A stretch of DNA of 64,000 nt from Phreatobacter aquaticus. Lineage in GTDB: Bacteria; Pseudomonadota; Alphaproteobacteria; Rhizobiales; Phreatobacteraceae. Below are positions 56,876-64,000 of this stretch, in pieces (position 1 is the stretch's first letter; every line of letters starts with the position of its first letter). Location: the NCBI RefSeq assembly GCF_005160265.1, contig NZ_CP039865.1, positions 1-64,000 on the forward strand, read 5' to 3'. The notes under the pieces are model-generated. The model was not told the origin of the DNA. It worked only from the letters and a program-made list of their open reading frames with translations, and did no database searches. The position numbers were made by a program, and so were the translations under genes.

Positions 56876-57011
56876 CGACGTAGTCTCGCTCAGGCTGTGG
56901 CGCGGAATGGAGGAAGCGCGCGGCCCTCTTAGCAACCGTGCAGGTCCGCCACAATGGCGGTGGCGCCCGCAACACACAGAGATCAAGCGGGTGTGACGGT
57001 TGAGTGACTCT

Positions 57012-57653
57012 TTATTGCCGCGCAGGCAGCGGCTCGAGTGGTCCACCGGTCTGGGCGGTGGTGGCGGGAGGCGCGCCGGCGGGTGCGGCCTGGGGCGAGG
57101 CGAAGGTGGATGCGGCGGTCACGACCGGTGCCTGCGCCGTCGGCTCAGCTGCCGGCGGGGCGCTGGCAATTGCTGGGGCGGCGCTCTGCGGCGTCGCCAT
57201 CCAGGCGGCGATCTGGTCCATGGAGCGGGCGGCGATCCGGCCCGCTGCGGCATCGTCCAGCCCGGTCCAGGCATCGCGTCCCTGAGCTGCCACGCGCTCC
57301 TCGCCGGCGATGCGGGTGGAGCGGCGCTGCTGGGGGTCAAACACGTCCCAGACATAGGTGACGGTGGCCGACGCCCCGGAACCGGACGTCGCCATATAGC
57401 CGCGCACGCGATAGCGGGGGGCGCCGTCGCGGGCGACGACCTGAATGCGGCGGGAGGCGGCCTCGCCGGTCAGACGGCCGACCAGCCGCTCGTTGACGGT
57501 GGAGGGAGCGCCATCAATCGCCTCGAAGGCAATGGCACCCGCTGCGGGCAGCCCCGCCGTGCCGGATGTGGTCGAGCCATCCGCCGTGCAGCCGGCAAGT
57601 GCCAGACCGGCGACGGCAAGCGGGGCAAGGGAGCGAAACGAGACACGCGACAT
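57012..57653 (-). CDS. Lipoprotein of unknown function, Ala/Pro-rich tail
   Basis: The product has 213 residues. A lipobox is seen ([14 protein letters not shown], Cys after the signal peptide), so Lgt (encoded at 24667) would modify it. A small beta-type domain of about 120 residues follows ([25 protein letters not shown]), then an Ala/Pro/Thr-rich tail of about 50 residues likely exposed in the periplasm. ATG at 57653 has GGAGG six bases upstream; an upstream ATG at 57713 is rejected. Family not recognised. Confidence 0.72.
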   Translation of the reverse strand: MSRVSFRSLAPLAVAGLALAGCTADGSTTSGTAGLPAAGAIAFEAIDGAPSTVNERLVGRLTGEAASRRIQVVARDGAPRYRVRGYMATSGSGASATVTYVWDVFDPQQRRSTRIAGEERVAAQGRDAWTGLDDAAAGRIAARSMDQIAAWMATPQSAAPAIASAPPAAEPTAQAPVVTAASTFASPQAAPAGAPPATTAQTGGPLEPLPARQ

Positions 57654-57758
57654 GGAACGCCTCCGGTCGCTCTGGATAACCCGGCGCGGCAGGTCGGTCC
57701 AGCTGGTGTTCATACTTCGCTAACCATGGTGAACGAGGCGGGGAGTGATGCAGGGACG

Positions 57759-57893
57759 AGGTCCTTCGAGGCTCGCTGGTGCTCGCACCTCAGGATGAGG
57801 GTGGAAAGAGCAGGCCTGCCTCCCGTCGTGCCGCGGGCGGACCCTATCCGTGCCTCATCCTGAGGTGTGGGGCGAAGCCGAGCCTCGAAGGAC
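57759..57893. repeat. Diverged copy of the inverted-repeat element
   Basis: Left arm 57759-57800 and right arm 57853-57893 match the 55741-55891 arms (GGTCCTTCGAGGCTCGCT and GAGCCTCGAAGGAC) but differ in their middle (GGTGCTC versus TGGGGCGAAGCC), so pairing is broken in the centre. It lies between the divergent starts and ends of the lipoprotein gene and pgeF. Confidence 0.78.
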
Positions 57894-57919
57894 GCCTAGG
57901 TCTCCGCAGAACCCCTCGG

Positions 57920-58690
57920 CTACCGCGCAGCCAGCGTGATCGCCGCGATATGCCGGCCATAATCCGGCTCGCCGCGATGGGTGGTGCGGCGATAGGAGAA
58001 GAATCGGTCGGCGTCCGGATAGGTATCGAGGCCCAGGTCATCCACCGATCCGACGCCGGCCAGCCTCAGCCGATGGGCGATGAAGCCCGGCAGGTCGAAC
58101 TGGGCATGTCCCGGCTTGCCGGCTGAGAAGAAGCGGACATAGCCGGCATCGGCCGCGACGAACTGGTCGACGAAGCCCTGCCCGACCTCGTAGCTCGGCT
58201 GGCGGATCAGCGGGCCGATGGCGGTGCGGATGCGGGTGCGGTCTGCTCCGAGCCCCTCCATGGCGGCAATCGTCGCCTCCAGCACGCCGCCGATGGCGCC
58301 TTTCCAGCCGGCATGGGCGGCACCGACGACGCCGGCGGCCTCATCGGCGAACAGAACGGGGCCGCAATCGGCTGAGGCGACGCCACAGGCGATGCCGGGC
58401 ACCCTGGTCACCACCGCATCGGCGCGCGGGCGGTCGCCACCGTCATGCGGCGTCTCGGCGATCACCACATTCGGCGAATGGATCTGGAAACAGGAGATCA
58501 GCCCATCCTCGGCCACGCCGAGGGCTTCCGTCATGCGCCGGCGATTCTCGCGGACATGGGCTGGGTCGTCGTTCGAGCCGAGGCCGGCATTGAGCGAGCC
58601 ATAGATGCCACCCGACACGCCCCCCTCACGGGTGAAGAAGGCGTGGCGGATGCCGGTGAGGCCTGAGAGATCGGAGGAGGTGACGAACAT
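57920..58690 (-). CDS. pgeF: Polyphenol oxidase/peptidoglycan editing factor PgeF
   Basis: The product has 256 residues and the laccase-like (YfiH) fold. The metal-binding His-Cys-His residues are in CFQIHSPNV, SADCGPVLFAD and GAAHAGWKG, with GIRHAFFTREGGVS near the start. PgeF acts on peptidoglycan precursors or purine nucleosides in relatives. The start ATG at 58690 gives the family N-terminus (MFVTSSDLSGL). In many Rhizobiales it follows lgt and the MidA gene; here it is 31 kb away from them. Confidence 0.93.
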   Translation of the reverse strand: MFVTSSDLSGLTGIRHAFFTREGGVSGGIYGSLNAGLGSNDDPAHVRENRRRMTEALGVAEDGLISCFQIHSPNVVIAETPHDGGDRPRADAVVTRVPGIACGVASADCGPVLFADEAAGVVGAAHAGWKGAIGGVLEATIAAMEGLGADRTRIRTAIGPLIRQPSYEVGQGFVDQFVAADAGYVRFFSAGKPGHAQFDLPGFIAHRLRLAGVGSVDDLGLDTYPDADRFFSYRRTTHRGEPDYGRHIAAITLAAR

Positions 58691-58768
58691 GAGGCGGAGC
58701 CAAGCTGCTTCGCGCCCTGGTGTCAAACGCCTGGCCGCAAGGCTCTCCGACGACAACCTATGTCCCGC

Positions 58769-59701
58769 TCAATCGGCCGAGGGCCGGATCACGCCCTTCT
58801 GCTCGACGATCCGGCGATACTGGTCCGGCTCGCGGTGCAGGTCGAAATTGAAGGTCGTCGCCTTGTAGCTCTTGGTGAGATCGAGATCGCAGCGCGCGAT
58901 AACGAGTTCATCCTCTTGCGTCAGCGACTGCCCGATGATCTCGCCGGTGGGGGCCACGATGGAGGTGGCCCCGATCATCTCGCAGCCTTCCTCGACGCCG
59001 CATTTGCCGACGCCGACCACCCAGGTGCCGTTCTGATAGGCACCGGCCTGCAGCACCAGCTGGTTGTGGAACTCGCTGAGACGGTCGTGATCGGGCGCCG
59101 GCGGATTGTGGCGCGGCGTGTTGTAGCCAACGAAGATCATCTCGACGCCCTGCAGCCCCATGACGCGATAGCTCTCCGGCCAGCGCCGGTCATTGCAGAT
59201 CATCATGCCCGCAAGGCCGCCAAAGGCGTTCCAGACACCCCAGGAGAGATCGCCCACCTCGAAATAGCGCTTCTCCAGATGCTGGAAGGCGCGCCACGGC
59301 TCAGGCTCGCGATGGCCCGGCAGATGGATCTTGCGGTATTTCCCAACCTGCCGTCCCGTCTTGTCGACGATCAGTGACGTGTTGAAATGCCGACCCTCAG
59401 GCGTCAGCTCGGCATAGCCGAACGAGAACCCGATGCCGAGCCTGGCCGCCTCGTTGAACAGCGGCGCAGTCTCGTTCGACGGCATTTCGCGCTCGAAGAA
59501 CGTGTCGATCTCGTCCTGGTTTTCCATGAACCAGCGGGGAAAGAACGTGGTCAGCGTCAGTTCGGGATAGACGACGACGTCGCAGCCATGGGCGGCCGCC
59601 TGCCGCATCAGTTCGATCATGCGCTTGACGACGGCCGCACGGCTGTCGGCGCGTTGAATGGCGCCCATCTGGGCGGCGCCGACGGTGACGATGCGGCTCA
59701 T
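58769..59701 (-). CDS. N-carbamoyl-D-amino acid hydrolase
   Basis: The product has 310 residues and is a nitrilase-superfamily enzyme that cuts N-carbamoyl-D-amino acids to D-amino acid, CO2 and ammonia. The catalytic triad matches the Agrobacterium carbamoylase: Glu47 in VVYPELTLTTFFPRW, Lys124 in GKYRKIHLPGH and Cys169 in MMICNDRRWPE. GYNTPRHNPPAPDHD is also shared. Its start overlaps the stop of diaminopropionate ammonia-lyase (four bases), so they are co-transcribed. No hydantoinase gene is in this window. Confidence 0.88.
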   Translation of the reverse strand: MSRIVTVGAAQMGAIQRADSRAAVVKRMIELMRQAAAHGCDVVVYPELTLTTFFPRWFMENQDEIDTFFEREMPSNETAPLFNEAARLGIGFSFGYAELTPEGRHFNTSLIVDKTGRQVGKYRKIHLPGHREPEPWRAFQHLEKRYFEVGDLSWGVWNAFGGLAGMMICNDRRWPESYRVMGLQGVEMIFVGYNTPRHNPPAPDHDRLSEFHNQLVLQAGAYQNGTWVVGVGKCGVEEGCEMIGATSIVAPTGEIIGQSLTQEDELVIARCDLDLTKSYKATTFNFDLHREPDQYRRIVEQKGVIRPSAD

Positions 59702-60846
59702 GCGGGGCGTCCTTCAACCTCTGCGGCCTCGCGGCCGACAATGTCGCGATAGATGACGGGGTCGGTTGCACCTTCCGTGCCGAAGCACAGGATGCGCGAT
59801 GTGGCGTCGATCCCAAGCGCCACGCGGGCGGCTTCATCGCCTGCCAGACTGATGAAGCCGGCAAGGCCGGCGACACCGGATTCACCGGCCGCGATGCCGA
59901 GATCGGCGAGACGCCGCATCGTGTCGGCAGCGCGCGCATCGGGGATCGTCTCATAGGCATCGGCGCCGGGCGCCAGCAGCGCCCATGCGAGTTCGGAGGG
60001 TTCTCCGCAGGCAAGCCCCGCCATGATCGTGTCGAGATCGCCGCCAACCGTCGTCCACCGCCCGGCTTTGGCGCTGACGAACAGGCAGTCCGCCTTGTCA
60101 GGCTCCACCACAACGACCACCGGGCGCCGGGCCCCGCGCGTCTCCCAGTGATAGGAGAGGATACCGGCGGCGAGCCCGCCGACGCCGCCCTGCACGAAGA
60201 TATGGGTCGGCACCGGCCCCTGGACCTCGGCCTCCAGCGCCAGCACGGCATAGCCCTGCATCACGTCGCGCGGGATGATGTCGTAGCCGGGCCAGGACGT
60301 GTCCGAGACGATGGTCCAGCCATTCTCTTCAGCCGCAACGGCAGCGGCCCTGACAGCATCGTCGTAGTTGCCCGGCGCGCGGCGCACCTCGGCCCCGAAA
60401 GCGGCAATGGCGTCGGCCCGGCCCTGGCTCACATGTTCATGGACATAGATCACGGCCTTCACGCCCAGCCTGCGCGCGCCCCAGGCCACCGCGCGGCCGT
60501 GATTGCCATCGGTGGCGCAGGTGACCGTGAGCCCTTCGGCCGATCCGCGCTGCTCGACGAGACGCTGCACGGCATAGGCGCCGCCCATGGCCTTGAAGCT
60601 CTTCAGCTCGAAGCGCTTGCCCTCGTGCTTGTACATGACCTGCGCCACGCCGGTGTCGCGGGCAATCGAGCCGAGGCTCTTGAGCGGCGTCGGCGTGTAG
60701 CCGTCCCACGCGCGGATGGTGGCATGGGCCTTCCGGGCGCCGGCCAGTGACAGGATCGCCTGCTCGGCCGGTCCATAGGGCTTCGCCCGGTCGAGAAGCG
60801 GGTTCGGCAGCAGGCGTGCGCCGCTTGCGGGAATGTCGATGATCAT
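59698..60846 (-). CDS. dpaL: Diaminopropionate ammonia-lyase
   Basis: The product has 382 residues and belongs to the PLP fold II family. The Schiff-base Lys is in FELKSFKAMGGAYAV (Lys85), the ring-contact loop is ATDGNHGRAVAWGARRLG, and the phosphate loop is FVQGGVGGLAAG. The SDTSWPGYDIIPRDVMQGY stretch is characteristic of DpaL (YgeX), which turns 2,3-diaminopropionate into pyruvate and ammonia. It starts 135 bases from the divergent M81 gene. Together with the carbamoylase it would release amino-acid nitrogen. Confidence 0.88.
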   Translation of the reverse strand: MIIDIPASGARLLPNPLLDRAKPYGPAEQAILSLAGARKAHATIRAWDGYTPTPLKSLGSIARDTGVAQVMYKHEGKRFELKSFKAMGGAYAVQRLVEQRGSAEGLTVTCATDGNHGRAVAWGARRLGVKAVIYVHEHVSQGRADAIAAFGAEVRRAPGNYDDAVRAAAVAAEENGWTIVSDTSWPGYDIIPRDVMQGYAVLALEAEVQGPVPTHIFVQGGVGGLAAGILSYHWETRGARRPVVVVVEPDKADCLFVSAKAGRWTTVGGDLDTIMAGLACGEPSELAWALLAPGADAYETIPDARAADTMRRLADLGIAAGESGVAGLAGFISLAGDEAARVALGIDATSRILCFGTEGATDPVIYRDIVGREAAEVEGRPA

Positions 60847-60981
60847 GTCAGGCCCGTCGCATCAGGTGGCCCGGCGGTTCGGATCCGCCGGTTGTCATGG
60901 TTGGCATGTCGCGAACAGCACTTGAGCTTGGGGGCCCGGTCAAGGTGGAATGCGCGACGTCTCAGTCCCAAGGATACAGCC

Positions 60982-62451
60982 ATGCGCCTGTTCGCCGCCA
61001 GCCTCGCCACCGAGACGAATACGTTTTCCCCGATACCGACCTCGGAGGAGAGCTATTTCACCTGCTTCACGGCAAGGCCCGGCGAACATCCCGACGAGCC
61101 GTCGCTCTGCACGGCACCTCTCTGGGTGGCGCGCCGGCGCGCGCAGCAGGAAGGCTTCACTCTGATCGAGGGCTCATGCTTCTTTGCACAGCCCGCCGGT
61201 CCCACCACGAAGCGCGCCTTCGAGACCCTGCGCGACGAGATCCTCGGCCAGTTGAAGGCCGCCATGCCGGTCGATGGCGTGCTGCTCGGCCTGCACGGTG
61301 CCATGGTCGCCGACGGCTATGACGATTGCGAGGGTGACCTCCTGGAGCGCGTGCGCGCCATTGTCGGTCCCTCATGCGTGATCGGCGTCGAGCTCGACCC
61401 GCACTGCCACCTCACCTTGAAGCGCGTCGGCCTCGCCGACGTCATCGTGCTGTTCAAGGAATATCCGCATGTCGACATAGTGCCGCGCGCGGAGGAGCTG
61501 CTGACGCTGGTGCTGAAGACCATCCGCGGCGAGATCAAGCCGACGGTCTCGCTCTATGATTGCCGGCAGATCGCCTTTTATCCGACGACCTCCGAGCCCA
61601 ACACGTCCTTTGTCACCCGCATGAAGGCGCTGGAAGGCAAGGACGGCGTGCTGTCGGTGTCCTTCGGCCATGGGTTCCCCCATGCCGACGTGCCGGAAAT
61701 GGGCTCGCGCATGCTGGTCTATACCGACAATGCGAAGGCGGCCGGCGACGCTCTCGCCACGAAGCTCGGCCAGGAGATCATCGCGTTGCGCGGCAAGACC
61801 GCGCCGCCCAATCTCGACTTTCTCGATGCGCTGGACCAGGCGCTTGCCACCGACACCTCGAAGGGCCCGGCGATCATCGCCGAACCGGCTGACAATGCCG
61901 GTGGTGGCTCGGCTTCCGACAACACGATGTCGCTGAAGGAGCTGATCCGGCGCGACCTGAAGAACGTGGCCGTAGCCCCGATGTGGGATCCGGTTGCCGT
62001 GACGTTCTGCCATGCGGTCGGGGTCGGCGGGCGCCTGCGTCTCAGGCTCGGCGGCAAGACATCCGAGCTCTCCGGCGATCCCGTCGATGCCGATTGCGAA
62101 GTGCTGGGGATCGCCAAGGACTGCTTCCAGTCCTTCGGCGACGCGCGCGCAGCTGTCGGCGACCTTGCCGCTGTGCGGATCGGCGGCATCGATCTCATCA
62201 TCAACTCGAACCGCTGCCAGGCCCTGGGACGAGAACTCTTCACGCTCGCCGGCCTCGACCCATCCAAATACGACCTACTGGTCCTGAAGTCGGCTCAGCA
62301 CTTCCAGGCCGCCTATGGTCCCATCGCGTCGAAGGTCTTCTATTCGGAGACTCAAGGGCCCTCGTCGCAGCGCTACGAGAACCACCCCTATACCCGCGTC
62401 CAGCGGCCGCTCTATCCGATGGAGCACACCGAAGGGCGGCTTCTGGTGTGA
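60982..62451 (+). CDS. M81 family metallopeptidase (MlrC-like)
   Basis: The product has 489 residues. It matches M81/MlrC: ETNTFSPIPTSEESYF near residue 11, VDGVLLGLHGAMVADGYDDCEGDLL, GVELDPHCHLTLKR with metal ligands, then SFGHGFPHADVPEMG and the C-terminal DNAGGGSASDNTMSLKELIRR. MlrC degrades microcystin products; most members have unknown peptide or amide substrates. AAGGA lies before ATG 60982. It is divergent from dpaL, which suggests a shared amino-acid or peptide pathway. Confidence 0.9.
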   Translation: MRLFAASLATETNTFSPIPTSEESYFTCFTARPGEHPDEPSLCTAPLWVARRRAQQEGFTLIEGSCFFAQPAGPTTKRAFETLRDEILGQLKAAMPVDGVLLGLHGAMVADGYDDCEGDLLERVRAIVGPSCVIGVELDPHCHLTLKRVGLADVIVLFKEYPHVDIVPRAEELLTLVLKTIRGEIKPTVSLYDCRQIAFYPTTSEPNTSFVTRMKALEGKDGVLSVSFGHGFPHADVPEMGSRMLVYTDNAKAAGDALATKLGQEIIALRGKTAPPNLDFLDALDQALATDTSKGPAIIAEPADNAGGGSASDNTMSLKELIRRDLKNVAVAPMWDPVAVTFCHAVGVGGRLRLRLGGKTSELSGDPVDADCEVLGIAKDCFQSFGDARAAVGDLAAVRIGGIDLIINSNRCQALGRELFTLAGLDPSKYDLLVLKSAQHFQAAYGPIASKVFYSETQGPSSQRYENHPYTRVQRPLYPMEHTEGRLLV

Positions 62452-62572
62452 CTCACCAGGACTGGCTCTGACTGCCTTTATTTTAGGCAATCACCGAGAG
62501 GGCCGGGGCGCAACATGCCCCGGACGCCTTGAGACAGCTCGTTTTTCGGGATGTATGCAGCTGTGCGCCATC

Positions 62573-62587
62573 TGGCACGGGGCTTGA
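62573..62587 (+). promoter_or_regulatory. Sigma-54 (RpoN)-type -24/-12 promoter for the nrtA-like gene
   Basis: TGGCACG at 62573-62579, four bases, then TTGA at 62584-62587: this matches the consensus TGGCACG-N4-TTGC except for the last base (C to A). Expected transcription start is near 62598, about 26 bases before the ATG. Control by RpoN fits a nitrogen-source transporter. Confidence 0.55.
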
Positions 62588-62623
62588 TTGGATGCTTCGG
62601 AAACAATCCGGAGGCAACGCCCC

Positions 62624-64000
62624 ATGGCCCTGTTCAACAATCCCTTCAACGCCGGCACCCGCTTCGGCAAGGGCTGCTCCTGCGGCCGGCATGAGAGCGA
62701 TAGCGCCCATCAGGCCGCCCTGTCGGCGGAAGCGGTCGCCATCGAGAATGCCGGCGAGGAGAGTCGCTACCGGAACATCGTCGAACAGGCGGTCATGCGC
62801 GCCCTGTTTCCGGCCGATCACCAGCGCCGCGCCTTCCTGAAGGCTGTCGGCGCCTCGACAGCGGCGGCAGCGCTCGCCTCGGTCTTCCCGATCGGCCAGG
62901 CCACCGAAGCGCTGGCCCAGACCGGCCCGATCGAAAAGAAGGACCTCAAGGTCGGCTTCATCCCGATTACCTGCGCGACGCCCATCATCATGGCCCATCC
63001 GCTCGGCTTCTATTCGAAGCACGGGCTGAACGTCGAAGTGGTGCGCACGGCCGGCTGGGCGGTCATCCGCGACAAGACCCTGAACAAGGAATATGACGCC
63101 GCCCACATGCTGGCGCCCATGCCGATCGCCATTTCCATGGGCGTCGGCTCGAACCCGATCCCCTATTCGGTCTCGGCGATCGAGAACATCAACGGCCAGG
63201 CGATCACGCTCGCCATGAAGCACAAGGACAAGCGCGACCCGAAGGACTGGAAGGGCTTCCGCTTCGCCGTGCCCTTCGACTATTCCATGCACAATTACCT
63301 GCTCCGCTACTATCTCGCGGAACACGGCATCGACCCCGACCGCGACGTGCAGATCCGCTCGGTTCCGCCACCGGAAATGGTCGCGAACCTGCGCGCCGAC
63401 AACATTGACGGCTTCCTCGGGCCCGATCCGTTCAACCAGCGCGCGGTGTTCGACGGGGTCGGCTTCATCCACCTCCTGTCCAAGGAGCTGTGGGACGGCC
63501 ATCCCTGCTGCGCCTTCGCGGCGAGCCGCGAATTCGTCACCACCATGCCGAACACCTATCGGGCGCTCCTGAAGTCGATCATCGACGCGACCGCTCACGC
63601 CCAGAAGGCGGAGAACCGCAAGGCCATCGCCGAGGCCATCGCCGCACCGAACTATCTGAACCAGCCGGTCACCGTGCTGGAGCAGATCCTCACCGGCACC
63701 TATGCCGACGGTCTCGGCGGCGTGAAGCGCGATGCCAACCGCATTCAGTTCGACCCGTTCCCGTGGGAGAGCTTCGCGGTGTGGATCCTCACCCAGATGA
63801 AGCGCTGGGGCCAGGTGAAGACTGACATCGACTACCAGGCCATCGCCAGGCAGGTGTTCCTGGCAACCGATGCCGGGGCGATGATGAAGGAACTGGGTCT
63901 CACGCCGCCGACCGCGACGTCGAAGAGCTTCTCGGTGATGGGCAAGCCCTTCGATCCCGCCAAGCCTGAGGAATACGTCGCCTCCTTCGCGATAAAGCGG
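62624..64000 (+). CDS. NrtA/CmpA-type ABC transporter substrate-binding protein (truncated at window end)
   Basis: The frame is open from ATG 62624 to the last base, giving 459 residues without a stop. A 65-residue N-terminal extension with a Cys/His patch (KGCSCGRHESDS) precedes a Tat signal, HQRRAFLKAVGAS. The NrtA/CmpA-like domain starts near 105 (KKDLKVGFIPITCATPIIMA). The family binds nitrate, cyanate or bicarbonate. GGAGG is nine bases upstream of the ATG. The permease and ATPase genes would lie beyond the window. Confidence 0.85.
   Translation, partial: MALFNNPFNAGTRFGKGCSCGRHESDSAHQAALSAEAVAIENAGEESRYRNIVEQAVMRALFPADHQRRAFLKAVGASTAAAALASVFPIGQATEALAQTGPIEKKDLKVGFIPITCATPIIMAHPLGFYSKHGLNVEVVRTAGWAVIRDKTLNKEYDAAHMLAPMPIAISMGVGSNPIPYSVSAIENINGQAITLAMKHKDKRDPKDWKGFRFAVPFDYSMHNYLLRYYLAEHGIDPDRDVQIRSVPPPEMVANLRADNIDGFLGPDPFNQRAVFDGVGFIHLLSKELWDGHPCCAFAASREFVTTMPNTYRALLKSIIDATAHAQKAENRKAIAEAIAAPNYLNQPVTVLEQILTGTYADGLGGVKRDANRIQFDPFPWESFAVWILTQMKRWGQVKTDIDYQAIARQVFLATDAGAMMKELGLTPPTATSKSFSVMGKPFDPAKPEEYVASFAIKR

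Overview
This is a high-GC chromosomal window from an alphaproteobacterium, most likely a member of the Hyphomicrobiales (Rhizobiales; Phreatobacter- or Bosea-like is a guess). The support is the gene repertoire: carA apart from a greA-carB pair, lgt followed by a MidA/NDUFAF7-type methyltransferase, UbiK, TauE/SafE with a TIGR02186 protein, and a transglutaminase/ATP-grasp/alpha-E cluster. The intergenic palindromic repeats are also of the kind common in that order. I saw no rRNA, tRNA, CRISPR array, insertion sequence or prophage. All ribosome-binding-site and start-codon choices below are my own readings.

Layout. 0-6 kb: a truncated membrane protein, a PQQ-type sugar dehydrogenase, a four-gene minus-strand operon (SemiSWEET, secreted protein, DUF486, methyltransferase), MsrP, an MBL hydrolase and RlpA. 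6-14 kb: carA, yqeY, an orphan Flp pilin, a DUF3829 protein, greA and carB, with a hairpin/terminator in the carB leader. 14-20.4 kb: two surface-acylation modules (SGNH hydrolase with OpgC-like acyltransferase; DltD-like SGNH protein with MBOAT), separated by an alpha/beta hydrolase and an Lrp regulator. 20.5-26.7 kb: a 2OG-Fe(II) oxygenase, trxB, a LysR regulator, an unknown membrane protein, ubiK, lgt and the MidA-type methyltransferase.

26.7-34 kb: an NMT1/THI5-type ABC transporter operon flanked by two paralogous FAD-linked oxidases, a VapBC-type toxin-antitoxin pair and a flavodoxin-fold reductase. 34-40.5 kb: a chemoreceptor, a deacetylase-type amidohydrolase divergent from a creatininase-family protein, a tandem-PAS protein, a small membrane protein and LtrA. 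40.5-47.2 kb: a minus-strand operon of transglutaminase, circularly permuted ATP-grasp/alpha-E fusion and giant transglutaminase-DUF2126, a predicted peptide-ligating or amide-processing system of unknown product. 47.4-50.3 kb: acyl-CoA dehydrogenase, TauE/SafE transporter and TIGR02186 protein.

50.4-53.2 kb: phoR-phoU-phoB without the pst transporter genes normally found between phoR and phoU; a Pho-box-like direct repeat lies just upstream of phoU. 53.2-59 kb: an ABC-F ATPase, a second flavodoxin-fold reductase, prs, a lipoprotein and pgeF, with two copies of an inverted-repeat element. 58.7-64 kb: an N-carbamoyl-D-amino acid hydrolase overlapping diaminopropionate ammonia-lyase, a divergent M81 peptidase, and the start of a nitrate-type (NrtA/CmpA) transporter gene behind a sigma-54-like promoter. 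This last region looks like a nitrogen-scavenging block.
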